From Aquabacterium sp. (GTDB taxonomy: Bacteria > Pseudomonadota > Gammaproteobacteria > Burkholderiales > Burkholderiaceae_C): a DNA stretch of 64,000 bases. Location of the stretch: the NCBI RefSeq assembly GCF_029946005.1, contig NZ_JAQSDR010000038.1, forward strand, positions 1 through 64,000, in the 5' to 3' direction. Positions 51,748-60,275 of the stretch are shown in pieces (the stretch's first letter is position 1; each line of letters opens with the position of its first letter). The notes beneath the pieces were generated by a model, which ran no database searches, was not told where the DNA came from, and was given only the letters and a program-made list of their open reading frames with translations. The position numbers were made by a program, and so were the translations under genes.

Positions 51748-52413
51748 ATGCATTTGCGCCGGAATTTCAGCAGTTCAAGACTCGTTCGCTTGCTCAGTGA
51801 TGCCGCCTCGGTGGACGTCGACGCGTCCCGCCAGGACGTGGCCGAAAAACTGGGTTTGTGGCTGGGCACGCTCGACACCCTCCAACTTCATGCCGCTCAC
51901 CAGTCGATCAAAGCGTTTGCCGAAGAGGCGCCTGCGGGCCCGCGGGCCCCAACCCATCACCCCTTGGAAGAGGATGTCCAACGGGTGCGCACGGCCATGG
52001 TGCAGGCCATCACGGCGAACGGTTCAACCCAGGCCATCGAGACGGACGCCGGTTACGCGCCCTATCGCCAGCGTTACCTTCAACAGCAACGCCACATTGA
52101 ATCCAAGATTGCTTCATTGAGATCCCACGTCCGGCAAGTCCTGTCCCGGGCCTCGCCCCGACTCAAGCAACTGGCCTACCTGGACACCGTGATGGACCAG
52201 GTGATCGGCGGCCGCGAGCAACGGTTGATGTCCACCGTGCCCGTGCTGCTTGAAAAGCGCTTCGAGCAACTGCGCCGGGCCCAGGAAGACGGTTGGCACG
52301 ACACCTTCCGCCAGGAATGGCAAGAGGTCTTGCTGGCCGAGATGAGCGTGCGCCTGCAGCCGGTGTTGGGATTGATGGAAGCATTCAGCAACGAGGTCAA
52401 AAAGTCACCATGA
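51748..52413 (+). CDS. DUF3348 protein, first gene of ZorAB-like motor operon
   Basis: The 221-aa protein matches DUF3348: HLRRNFSSSRLVRLLSDAAS, then DVAEKLGLWLGTLDTLQLHA and a long helical stretch (about 105-200) with repeated charged residues. There is no signal peptide or membrane helix, so it is cytoplasmic. The ATG was preferred to an upstream TTG. Its stop overlaps the start of the DUF802 gene (ATGA). It may regulate or couple to the coiled tail of the channel protein; this is inference from operon structure. Confidence 0.9.
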   Translation: MHLRRNFSSSRLVRLLSDAASVDVDASRQDVAEKLGLWLGTLDTLQLHAAHQSIKAFAEEAPAGPRAPTHHPLEEDVQRVRTAMVQAITANGSTQAIETDAGYAPYRQRYLQQQRHIESKIASLRSHVRQVLSRASPRLKQLAYLDTVMDQVIGGREQRLMSTVPVLLEKRFEQLRRAQEDGWHDTFRQEWQEVLLAEMSVRLQPVLGLMEAFSNEVKKSP

Positions 52414-54569
52414 ACAGGATTGTGTTTGCCTTCGCCTTTGCCATCGGCCTGATGGTGGTGGGCTGGGTTGGCGTGGGCTTCATCGGCACCAGCCCCTTGG
52501 CCTTGGGGATGACGGTGCTGATCGCGGCGGTCTATGGGCTGGGCGCGTTTGAGTTGCGGCAGTTTCGGGCGGCCACCTCGTCGTTGGCGAACGCCTTGTC
52601 CCACATCCCGCAACCCTTGTCCGACCTGCGGGCCTGGCTGTCGGGTTTGCACCCCTCCTTGCAGAACGCGGTGCGCTTGCGGATCGAGGGCGAACGCGTG
52701 GCCTTGCCTGGGCCTGCCTTGACGCCCTACCTGGTGGGCTTGTTGGTGATGCTGGGCATGCTGGGCACCTTTCTGGGCATGGTGCTGACCTTCAAGGGCG
52801 CCGTGTTCGCGCTCGAAGGTTCGGCCGACCTGCAGGCCATCCGCTCGGCGCTGGCCGCGCCCATCAAGGGCTTGGGCTTGTCGTTCGGCACCTCGGTGGC
52901 CGGGGTGGCGGCGTCCAGCATGTTGGGCCTGATCTCGGCCCTCAGCCGCCGCGAGCGGCTGGACGTGGCGCGGCAGCTCGACGCGCGCATCGCGACCGAG
53001 TTGCGGCCCTTCTCACGCGCGCACCAACGCGATGAAAGCTTCAAAGCCTTGCAGGTGCAGGCGCATGCCTTGCCGGAGGTGGTCAGGCAGTTGCAGGCCA
53101 TGATGGACGGCCTGGAGCGCCGCAACCAGCAGCTGAGCGAGCAGTTGCTGGGCCAGCAGGCGCAGTTCCACCGCGATGTCACCACCGCCTACACGGGCTT
53201 GGCGGTCGAGGTGGGGGCCTCCCTGAAAGACAGCTTGGTCAGCAGCGCGAAGATGGCGGGCGAGACCATCAAGCCGGTGGTTGAGGCCGCGATGGCCGAG
53301 ATCGCGCTGGAGTCGACCCGCGCGCACCAGCGCCAAGTCGAGGCGGCGCAAACGCAGTTGGATGGGCTGTCTGCGCAGTTCAGCGCCACCGCCCGCACCG
53401 TGTCCGATGGTTGGGCCACGGCCCTCCAAACCCATGCGCGCACCAGCGAAGGCCTGGTCGATGGCCTGGACCGTTCGCTGACGGCCTTCACCCAGACCTT
53501 CGAGCAACGCTCTGCCGCCTTGCTGGCCACGGTCAACGAGGTCGCGACGCAGTCGCAGGCTGAGCAGGCTTCGGCCGATGGTGAGCGCCTGAATGCCTGG
53601 ACGGGCGCCTTGGAATCCATGGCCGCCAAGCTGCAGGGCGAGTGGCAGCAAGCGGGCGCGCAAACGCTGGCCCAGCAGAACGCGGTCTGCTTGACGCTGG
53701 AAACCACCGCCCGCGAGATCACCGAGCGCACGAGTGCGCAAGCAGGCCAGACCCTGGACGATGTGGCGCGTTTGCTGAACCAGTCCGAAGAATTGATCCG
53801 CTCGCGCATCGAGTCTGAAGCCCAATGGATGCAGCACCACCGTGAGCGCATGGACCAGTTGGCCAGCGTGTGGCGCACGGAATTGGGCGCCTTGCGGGAT
53901 GACGAGGCCTTGCGCGGCCACGCGGCAGTTGAGCGTTTGGGTGACTTGCAAACCGCGATGGCCAGCCACCTGGCCACCTTGGGCACCGCGCTGGAGGCCC
54001 CGATGACACGCCTGATGCAAACGGCCTCGGACGTGCCGCAAGCGGCGGCCCAGGTGATTGCGCAGTTGCGCCAAGAGATGGTGCAGCTGGCCGAGCAGGG
54101 CAACCTGGCCTTGCAAGAGCGCCATGGCCTGGTCGAGAAAATCACCACCTTGCTGCAAGGCCTGAACCAAGCCTCGGGCGAACAACGCGAAGCCATTGAA
54201 GCCTTGGTGAACTCGGCCACCCAGGTGCTGGATCAGGCGGGCAGCCAGTTTGCGCAAGCGCTGCAGGCGCAGGCGGGCCAGTCCCAAGATGTGGCCGCGC
54301 ACCTCACGGGCAGTGCGGTCGAGCTGTCCAGCCTGGGCGAGTCCTTCGGGCATGGCGTGCAGTTGTTCAGTGCCAGCAACGACAAGCTGCTGGACAGCTT
54401 GGCGCGCATCGAAGGCTCGATCAAACAGTCCACCGCGCGCAGCGATGAACAATTGGCCTACTACGTGGCGCAGGCGCGCGAGGTCATCGACCTGAGCATC
54501 GCCTCGCAACAAGGCATCGTGGAAGATCTGCGCCGACTGCACCGTGAGGCCGCCGATGTCCGAGCTTGA
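52410..54569 (+). CDS. MotA/ZorA-like channel protein with long coiled-coil tail (DUF802)
   Basis: The 719-aa protein has three hydrophobic segments at the N-terminus (about 4-42, 107-128 and 150-175). They include LLVMLGMLGTFLGMVLTFKG and LGLSFGTSVAGVAASSMLGL, which match the TM3/TM4 region of MotA/TolQ/ExbB/ZorA-type proton-channel subunits. From about 185 to the end it is one extended helical tail of ~530 residues rich in Gln/Ala/Glu, predicted coiled coil. Such a tail is a feature of ZorA rather than MotA. It overlaps the OmpA-like gene by 14 bases. Confidence 0.9.
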   Translation: MNRIVFAFAFAIGLMVVGWVGVGFIGTSPLALGMTVLIAAVYGLGAFELRQFRAATSSLANALSHIPQPLSDLRAWLSGLHPSLQNAVRLRIEGERVALPGPALTPYLVGLLVMLGMLGTFLGMVLTFKGAVFALEGSADLQAIRSALAAPIKGLGLSFGTSVAGVAASSMLGLISALSRRERLDVARQLDARIATELRPFSRAHQRDESFKALQVQAHALPEVVRQLQAMMDGLERRNQQLSEQLLGQQAQFHRDVTTAYTGLAVEVGASLKDSLVSSAKMAGETIKPVVEAAMAEIALESTRAHQRQVEAAQTQLDGLSAQFSATARTVSDGWATALQTHARTSEGLVDGLDRSLTAFTQTFEQRSAALLATVNEVATQSQAEQASADGERLNAWTGALESMAAKLQGEWQQAGAQTLAQQNAVCLTLETTAREITERTSAQAGQTLDDVARLLNQSEELIRSRIESEAQWMQHHRERMDQLASVWRTELGALRDDEALRGHAAVERLGDLQTAMASHLATLGTALEAPMTRLMQTASDVPQAAAQVIAQLRQEMVQLAEQGNLALQERHGLVEKITTLLQGLNQASGEQREAIEALVNSATQVLDQAGSQFAQALQAQAGQSQDVAAHLTGSAVELSSLGESFGHGVQLFSASNDKLLDSLARIEGSIKQSTARSDEQLAYYVAQAREVIDLSIASQQGIVEDLRRLHREAADVRA

Positions 54570-55212
54570 CGACGCGGGCAACGGCCTCGAAGACACCGCG
54601 CCCGTCTGGGCCGTGTTCGGCGACTTGATGGCGGGCTTGCTGGGCGCCTTCGTGCTGATCCTGGTGGGCGTGCTGGTGGTGCAGATGGACCTGGTGGCCA
54701 ACCTGCAATCGGAAGTGCACAAGCGCCAGGTGGAAGAAAAGCGCCGCATCGCGCTGGAGAAGGCCCTGGCCATTCCCCTGGCCACGGGCCGGGTCACCTT
54801 GAACAACGGGCGCATCGGCATCAGCGGCAGCGTGCTGTTTCCGGTCAACTCCGACCAGTTGCGGCCCGAGGGGCGCCAGTTGTTGAAGGGCTTGGTGCAG
54901 CCTTTGCTGGTCTACCTGGGGGAGCGCGACGAGATGCTGATGGTGAGTGGCTTCACCGATGACAAGGGCATCCGCGACAGCGCTGGCAAGCGTTTCGCGG
55001 ACAACCTGGAACTGTCGGCGCAACGCGCTTTGACGGTGACCCGCGCCTTGATGGAGGAAGGCATGCCCTCGTCCCGGGTGTTTGCAGCGGCCTTCGGGCC
55101 CGAGCAACCGGTGGCCTCGAACGCGGACGAAAAAGGCCGCGCTTTGAATCGGCGCGTGGAGATGGCGCCCGTGCCCAAGTCATCCAACGTGAAGGCCGCG
55201 GCCACGCCATGA
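54556..55212 (+). CDS. MotB/ZorB-like peptidoglycan-binding stator protein
   Basis: The 218-aa protein has a short acidic cytoplasmic N-terminus, one membrane helix (VFGDLMAGLLGAFVLILVGV) with Asp23 at its start (the position of the ion-carrying Asp in MotB/ZorB/ExbD), a short coil, and an OmpA/MotB domain (about 85-215) with VLFPVNSDQLRPEG, VSGFTDDKGIR, NLELSAQRALTVTRAL and GRALNRRVEM. It should pair with the DUF802 channel protein to form an ion-driven stator anchored to the cell wall. The ATG at 54556 is used because the earlier GTG lacks support. Confidence 0.9.
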   Translation: MSELDDAGNGLEDTAPVWAVFGDLMAGLLGAFVLILVGVLVVQMDLVANLQSEVHKRQVEEKRRIALEKALAIPLATGRVTLNNGRIGISGSVLFPVNSDQLRPEGRQLLKGLVQPLLVYLGERDEMLMVSGFTDDKGIRDSAGKRFADNLELSAQRALTVTRALMEEGMPSSRVFAAAFGPEQPVASNADEKGRALNRRVEMAPVPKSSNVKAAATP

Positions 55213-55823
55213 CCGAGTTGCCCACGCCTTCGCTGGAAGCCTTGCGCCGCGAAGGCGCTGCGCGCTTTGACCCGGTGCGCTTTCATTACCTCGAGGTGCT
55301 GTCACGGCGCGTGGAGGGCGCGGCTGCTGAGGTGCGGCACATCTTGCAAGGCAAGCTGGACGCGGCCCTGGCCGACTATGGGCAACGCTGCGCGCCAGCA
55401 CCCCAGGGGGGCCGTGATGACGGCGTCAAGCCCTGGTCGGCAGGCCGGGCGCCCGTGAGCCCATTGACCCAACTCAACCAGTACATCCAGCTCCGCACCC
55501 AGAGCGTCAGCGGGGCGGACTCCTTGGGGCACGACGAGGGCGGCTCAGACATCAAGAGCGCCCGCCGCTTCCGGGAAACCTGGTCCCGCATCGCGGCCGA
55601 AAAGCAGGTGAATGAAGCCTTTGGGCGCGGCCCTGAAAACGCGGGGCCGCTCAATGCCCACATGCTGGTGCTGCACTCCCTGCGTTTGATGCGTGACCTG
55701 TCGCCGCACTATTTGCAGCAGTTCATGGCGCAGGTGGATACCTTGCTGTGGCTGGATCAGGTGAACCAGAAGTACACGCTGACGGATTCGAAGCCCGCGC
55801 GTCAAAGCCGGTCTAAAAAATGA
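55209..55823 (+). CDS. DUF2894 protein, last gene of ZorAB-like operon
   Basis: The 204-aa protein matches DUF2894: LEALRREGAARFDPVRFHYL at the start, then VRHILQGKLDAALADYGQR, SPLTQLNQYIQL and GPLNAHMLVLHSLRLMRDLS with YLQQFMAQVDTLLWLDQVN near the end. Helical, cytoplasmic, no signal peptide. It starts inside the OmpA-like stop (ATGA), so stoichiometric production with the stator is likely. Function unknown. Confidence 0.9.
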   Translation: MTELPTPSLEALRREGAARFDPVRFHYLEVLSRRVEGAAAEVRHILQGKLDAALADYGQRCAPAPQGGRDDGVKPWSAGRAPVSPLTQLNQYIQLRTQSVSGADSLGHDEGGSDIKSARRFRETWSRIAAEKQVNEAFGRGPENAGPLNAHMLVLHSLRLMRDLSPHYLQQFMAQVDTLLWLDQVNQKYTLTDSKPARQSRSKK

Positions 55824-55861
55824 AGCAACCTCCCCCCACTTTTCAAGAAAGCGAGCCCCCC

Positions 55862-56770
55862 ATGGAAGAGCTGAACTTCAACGGCCGAGTGGCCATCGTG
55901 ACGGGGGCGGGTGGCGGGCTGGGGCGCCAGCACGCGCTGGCCCTGGCCGCGCGCGGCGCCAAAGTGCTGGTCAACGACCTGGGCGACGGCGCCGGGCACT
56001 CTGCGGCGGCGCAGAAGGTGGTGGAAGAGATCCAGGCCGCGGGCGGCGAGGCCATGGCCAATGGCTGCTCGGTCACTGATTTTGTGGCGGTGCAGGCCAT
56101 GGTGCAGCAGGTGCAGGATGCCTGGGGCCGGGTGGACGTGTTGATCAACAACGCGGGCATCTTGCGCGACAAGTCGTTTGCCAAGCTCGAGATGGATGAC
56201 TTCCGGCTGGTGCTGGAGGTTCACCTGATGGGCGCGGTGCACTGCACCAAGGCCGTCTGGCCACTGATGACGGCGCAGAAGTACGGCCGCGTGGTGATGA
56301 CCACCTCGTCCTCCGGCCTGTATGGCAACTTTGGGCAGGCCAACTACGGCGCCGCCAAGATGGCCTTGGTGGGCCTGATGCAGACCTTGTCCATCGAGGG
56401 CGCCAAGAACGACATCCGCGTGAACTGCCTGGCGCCAACGGCTGCCACGGCCATGACGGAAGGCCTGTTCCCCCCATCGATGCTGGGCCTGCTCAAGCCC
56501 GAGGCCGTGGTGCCTGCGATGCTGGTGTTGGCCCACGAGCGGGCACCAAACCGCACCATCCTGGAAGCTGGTGCAGGCACCTTCGCGGCGGCGCACATCG
56601 CGATGACGCCAGGCGTGTACCTGGGCATGGGCGGCGATGTGCCTGAGCAGTTGGCGCAACACCTCGCTGCCCTGGGGACCTTAGTCGGTGCCACGGTGCC
56701 GGGCAGTGGTGCCGACCAGGGGCGGCAGGAACTCACGCTGGCCATGGAGAAGGCCGCAGGGCTGGGCTGA
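55862..56770 (+). CDS. Short-chain dehydrogenase (MFE-2-like 3-hydroxyacyl-CoA dehydrogenase)
   Basis: The 302-aa protein has the NAD-binding TGAGGGLG motif, NNAG in VDVLINNAGILRDKSF, and the catalytic Ser-Tyr-Lys (TTSSSGLYGNFGQANYGAAK). The FNGRVAIVTGAGGGLGRQHA start and KSFAKLEMDDF resemble the dehydrogenase unit of multifunctional enzyme type 2, so a beta-oxidation substrate is plausible. An ATG at 55820 overlaps the DUF2894 stop and would add 14 unconserved residues; the ATG at 55862 better fits the family. Co-transcription with the motor operon may be incidental. Confidence 0.9.
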   Translation: MEELNFNGRVAIVTGAGGGLGRQHALALAARGAKVLVNDLGDGAGHSAAAQKVVEEIQAAGGEAMANGCSVTDFVAVQAMVQQVQDAWGRVDVLINNAGILRDKSFAKLEMDDFRLVLEVHLMGAVHCTKAVWPLMTAQKYGRVVMTTSSSGLYGNFGQANYGAAKMALVGLMQTLSIEGAKNDIRVNCLAPTAATAMTEGLFPPSMLGLLKPEAVVPAMLVLAHERAPNRTILEAGAGTFAAAHIAMTPGVYLGMGGDVPEQLAQHLAALGTLVGATVPGSGADQGRQELTLAMEKAAGLG

Positions 56771-56870
56771 AGCAAGCGCCGATCCTGCGATGATGGGCGC
56801 CGCATTCAACAGCAGGTCTCAACGAACTGGCTGCCCGTGATGTCAACCGGTCAATCAGGCCGACCTTGGA

Positions 56871-57224
56871 TTACTCGGTGTGGGCCTTGATGTTGGCCTT
56901 GTCTTCCTTGTAGATTTCCTTGGCTTCTTGTTTGACGGCTTTGGCGTTGTTCTTGGCTTCGCGCTTGCAATCGCGGACGTCCTTGCTTTCAAGGCCCGAG
57001 GTCTTGCAATCGGCGACATCCAGGTCCTTGTTGACTTCGGCAATTTCCTTGCGGGCCTTGTACTCGGCTTTGCTCTCTGTCTTGAGGGCGCGCTTTTCTT
57101 GTTGCTGTGGTGTCAGTTCGGTCTGGCTGTTGGTGGGATGCACGGTGGGGTCTGCGGCCATGGCCGACAGGCTCAAAACGGCGGCGGCACTGGCGATGAT
57201 GGCTTTGAGATTGGATGAACGCAT
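56871..57224 (-). CDS. Charged periplasmic protein of unknown function (117 aa)
   Basis: The 117-aa product has a Sec signal peptide ending AMAA (cleavage near residue 24) and an ATG preceded by AGGAGAG. The mature part is about a third Lys/Glu/Asp and helical, with two Cys 13 residues apart (VADCKTSGLESKDVRDCKRE) that could form a disulfide. It resembles small stress-related periplasmic proteins, but I do not recognise a family. It is divergent from cbpA across an intergenic region with three palindromes. Confidence 0.8.
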   Translation of the reverse strand: MRSSNLKAIIASAAAVLSLSAMAADPTVHPTNSQTELTPQQQEKRALKTESKAEYKARKEIAEVNKDLDVADCKTSGLESKDVRDCKREAKNNAKAVKQEAKEIYKEDKANIKAHTE

Positions 57225-57247
57225 GGATGTCTCTCCTTTGATGTCAG

Positions 57248-57345
57248 CCGACGACGTCGGTCTGCCCCCAAGTAGCAATCGGTGTTCCCGCAGCGGCCTT
57301 GCACCCATGTTTGACCGTGGTCAACCGCGTGGGGCCCAATTGGGC
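57248..57345. promoter_or_regulatory. Three short palindromes upstream of cbpA
   Basis: The divergent intergenic region holds CCGACGACGTCGG (57248-57260), TTGACCGTGGTCAA (57311-57324) and GCCCAATTGGGC (57334-57345), each a perfect dyad around a short centre. Their grouping between two divergent starts suggests operator sites. I cannot name the regulator, and no clear -35/-10 was chosen. Confidence 0.4.
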
Positions 57346-57382
57346 TACCGTGTGCTTTCAACAGGCAATGCGGGAACGGGAC

Positions 57383-58300
57383 ATGGAGTTCAAGGACTAT
57401 TACGCCACGCTCGGCCTGGAGAGCACCGCCACCCAGGATGAGATCAAGCGCGCCTACCGCAAGCTGGCGCGCAAGTACCACCCGGATGTCAGCAAAGAGT
57501 CCGATGCCGAGGCGCGTTTCAAGGACCTGGCTGAAGCCTATGAGGCCTTGAACGACCCCCAGCGGCGCGCGGCCTACGACGAAGCCCGGGCTCGTCCCCA
57601 ACGGGTCCCGATGCCTGATTTCGGCAGTGATCGCGGCTTTGATCCGAACGAGGGCATGAACCACAGTGATTTTTTTGAATCGCTGTTTGGCAAGGCAGCC
57701 CGCGGAGCGTCTTCCCCGCGCAGAAGGCGCGCCACCGCCGAGGACCACCACGCCAGGATCCTGATCGACCTGGAGGACGCCTACCACGGCGCACGCCGCA
57801 CCATCTCGCTGCGCGTGCCGGTGGTGGATGCGCACGGCCAGGTCACGCTGCAGGAGCGCCAGCTGGAGGTCAACATCCCCAAGGGCGTGCGCGAGGGGCA
57901 GCATCTGCGCCTGGCAGGGCAGGGGTTGGCGGGTGAGCCAGGCGGTCCCGCCGGGGACCTGTACCTGGAAGTGGGTTTCAAGCCCCACGCGCATTACCGC
58001 GTCGATGGCCGAGACCTCTACCTGGACCTGCCCATCGCGCCCTGGGAGGCGGCCCTGGGGGCGACCGCGACCGTGCCCACGCCAGGTGGCCCGGTGCAAC
58101 TGACCGTGCCAGCGGGTTCCTCATCGGGCCGCAAGCTGCGGCTCAAAGGGCGTGGCCTGCCCGGTGATCCGCCCGGCCACCTCTACGCCGTCGTCGGCAT
58201 CACGGTGCCCCCTGCGGACACCCCGGCGTCCACTCAGGCGTATGAGGCACTGGCCCGGACCTTTCCGCACTTCAACCCACGCAGCGCTCTGGAGGCCTGA
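57383..58300 (+). CDS. cbpA: Curved-DNA-binding DnaJ-type co-chaperone CbpA
   Basis: The 305-aa protein has an N-terminal J-domain with the HPD motif (KLARKYHPDVSKESDAEARF). A short linker has a GMNHSDFFESLFG region (Gly/Phe-like), followed by the two C-terminal beta domains (about 115-290) with ARILIDLEDAYHGARRTISL and KLRLKGRGLPGDPPGHLYAV. There is no zinc-finger domain, which distinguishes CbpA from DnaJ. It stimulates DnaK. cbpM follows with a one-base overlap (TGATG). Confidence 0.95.
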   Translation: MEFKDYYATLGLESTATQDEIKRAYRKLARKYHPDVSKESDAEARFKDLAEAYEALNDPQRRAAYDEARARPQRVPMPDFGSDRGFDPNEGMNHSDFFESLFGKAARGASSPRRRRATAEDHHARILIDLEDAYHGARRTISLRVPVVDAHGQVTLQERQLEVNIPKGVREGQHLRLAGQGLAGEPGGPAGDLYLEVGFKPHAHYRVDGRDLYLDLPIAPWEAALGATATVPTPGGPVQLTVPAGSSSGRKLRLKGRGLPGDPPGHLYAVVGITVPPADTPASTQAYEALARTFPHFNPRSALEA

Positions 58301-58632
58301 TGATGACAAGCAGCAGCAACCCCATCCCCGTGGTCACCGGCGTCATTGTGGAAGAGGACATCCGCTTCACGCTGGAAGACTTGAGCCGCGCCTGCGGTGC
58401 CGACCATGCTCAGCTGATCGTGCTGGTGGACGAGGGCGTGTTGGAGCCCGGCGGCAGCGGACCGCAAGACTGGATGTTCAGCGGCGCGTCCCTGCGGCGC
58501 GCCCGTGCGGCATTGCGCATGAGCCGTGACTTGCAGTTGGGCGTGGAGGGCACGGCCTTGGTGCTGGACCTGTTGGACCAGATTGAAGATTTGCGCGCCC
58601 AGTTGCGGCGGCTGGGGTCTCAGAACCGGTGA
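58300..58632 (+). CDS. cbpM: CbpA modulator CbpM
   Basis: The 110-aa protein has the MerR-like HTH-type domain of CbpM: EDIRFTLEDLSRACGADHAQ, then LVDEGVLEPGGSGPQDWMFS, SLRRARAALRMSRDLQLGVE and a final helix ALVLDLLDQIEDLRAQLRRL. CbpM inhibits CbpA co-chaperone and DNA-binding activity by binding its J-domain. The ATG overlaps the cbpA stop by one base. Confidence 0.93.
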   Translation: MMTSSSNPIPVVTGVIVEEDIRFTLEDLSRACGADHAQLIVLVDEGVLEPGGSGPQDWMFSGASLRRARAALRMSRDLQLGVEGTALVLDLLDQIEDLRAQLRRLGSQNR

Positions 58633-60275
58633 CTGGCGCTCAGCCAGGCGGTGGGGTTGCGCTGAGAGGTGTCAGACTCGGCGTGGCCGCCTTGGCTGCG
58701 CCAGGCCACTGACGCATCGAAGCGCCAGGCGGCTTGCTGAAAACGAAGGCCCACGCCGTGGCCCGCGATGTGCCGTTCGTTGGGTCCGGTCAGCCAAGGG
58801 CGCGCGTTCTTGGCCACCGAGCCGGCATCGTGGAACACGTAAGGCCCCCAGGCTCCCGCCGCGTAGCGCAACTCCACTTGGCCCACCCAGCCTCGATCGC
58901 CGTAGCCTTCGCCCACGGGGTAGGCCCGCACGCCAGCGGGGCCGCCCAGGCCGAAGCCTTCGGAAGAATCGAGGTTGTGGGTGGTCCATTGGGTGGACAT
59001 GCGCACGAAAAGGCCCAGGTGCTTGGGCAGGGCTTGCAGGCGGGCCAGGTCGAGGTTGGCCTTGTCAAAGCGACCTTGCCGACGGGCTGTGCTGGCATCA
59101 GCGGCCCGCTGGGATCCGTCCAGGCGCAATTGGCCGGGGGTCCAGCTCAATGAGCCTCGGGTGATGCCGCCGCCACCGATGCTGTCGCGCCGGTCAAAGT
59201 CGAGGGCCACCGGCAAGGTCTGGCTGAACTTGTCGCTGCGCGTGCTCGCGGCATTCTGCTTGTCGGTCAGGGTCTTGTGCTGGTAGGTGGCGCTCACCGT
59301 CACGTTAGCGCCTTGTGATCGCAGCCAGGGGTAGCTCAGCCCCAGGCTGCTGACATCGGCCGTGCCATTGGCGCGCAAGGCCGCAAACTCCTGCCCCAGC
59401 TCATAGGCGGTGTGGGCATGGCCCACCTGCCCGCGCAGGCCGGAGGCCCCCAAGGGCAGGCTGTAGCCCAGCTGGCCGAACCACAGGCCTTGCGCCGTGA
59501 CGATGCTGCGCAAGGTGGCCTGATCGCCCAGGCGGAAGGGGCTGTTGAGGTCCAGGTTCAAGCGCGCGCGGGTCTGGCCCGTGTAGCGGTTGCCGTGGTT
59601 GTCCAGGCCCAGTTCGACGTTGTAGGGCTGGGTGCGTTGAATGGACACGTCCAGGTCGCCGCTGCCCATCGTTTGGCCGGGGCGCAGGGTGGGGCTGGCC
59701 GTGATGCCGGGCTGGTCATTCAGGAGCAGGCTGGCACGTTCCAAGGGGGCGCTTTCGATCAAGGCGCCAGGACGAAGCGGGGCCAGGAAGGCTTGCGCCT
59801 GCGCGGTCAGCCTGGCGTCATCGCCCATGGCTCGCACCTCACCGTAGCGGCCCTCCACCACCTCAATGCGCAGCGTGCCATCGGTCAAGGCCTGGGGTGG
59901 CAGGAAGGCCCTGGCGAAGGGGTGGCCGTGGCGGCGGTAGTGCTGATTGACGGCCTCGACCAAAGCCCGCAGCTGTGCCATGTCGAAGGGCTTGCCGCTC
60001 ACATCGCCCACCACGGCTTGCAGCGCCGAGTCAGAGAACACGGTGTTGCCCGAGAAGCGCACGGTCTGCAGCGAGACTTGCATCCCGCCCGGCAAGGTGG
60101 GCGCCAAGGCGGGCCCCTGGATGTCGATCGCGCGTGCCGGCTTGGGCGCGGAGGGGGCGGTGGGTTGCAGTTGCTGCAGCGTTTGCCCGGCATCGGGGGC
60201 CTGCTGGGCCAGGGCGGGCAGTGCTGCCAGAGCCCACAGTGTGTGCAGGAGTTTGAGCCTGCGCTTCATCATCAT
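58620..60275 (-). CDS. Two-partner secretion transporter TpsB (ShlB/FhaC/HecB family)
   Basis: The 551-aa protein has a signal peptide (residues 1-23), a Pro-rich region, POTRA domains (about 60-210, with TVRFSGNTVFSDSALQAVVG and GTLRIEVVEGRYGEVRAMGD), and a 16-strand barrel. The barrel includes the conserved PYNVELGLDNHGNRYTGQTR and a VRAYPVGEGYGDRGW block typical of the L6 loop region, ending in an aromatic Phe (ASHRF). It exports TpsA across the outer membrane. Its start overlaps the tpsA stop (ATGA), and it ends overlapping cbpM by 13 bases. Confidence 0.95.
   Translation of the reverse strand: MMMKRRLKLLHTLWALAALPALAQQAPDAGQTLQQLQPTAPSAPKPARAIDIQGPALAPTLPGGMQVSLQTVRFSGNTVFSDSALQAVVGDVSGKPFDMAQLRALVEAVNQHYRRHGHPFARAFLPPQALTDGTLRIEVVEGRYGEVRAMGDDARLTAQAQAFLAPLRPGALIESAPLERASLLLNDQPGITASPTLRPGQTMGSGDLDVSIQRTQPYNVELGLDNHGNRYTGQTRARLNLDLNSPFRLGDQATLRSIVTAQGLWFGQLGYSLPLGASGLRGQVGHAHTAYELGQEFAALRANGTADVSSLGLSYPWLRSQGANVTVSATYQHKTLTDKQNAASTRSDKFSQTLPVALDFDRRDSIGGGGITRGSLSWTPGQLRLDGSQRAADASTARRQGRFDKANLDLARLQALPKHLGLFVRMSTQWTTHNLDSSEGFGLGGPAGVRAYPVGEGYGDRGWVGQVELRYAAGAWGPYVFHDAGSVAKNARPWLTGPNERHIAGHGVGLRFQQAAWRFDASVAWRSQGGHAESDTSQRNPTAWLSASHRF

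Noticed and set aside
51748-55823. Complete Zorya defence system
   Set aside because: Only the ZorA/ZorB-like pair is present. The partners are DUF3348 and DUF2894, and no helicase or nuclease (ZorC/D/E) is encoded nearby.
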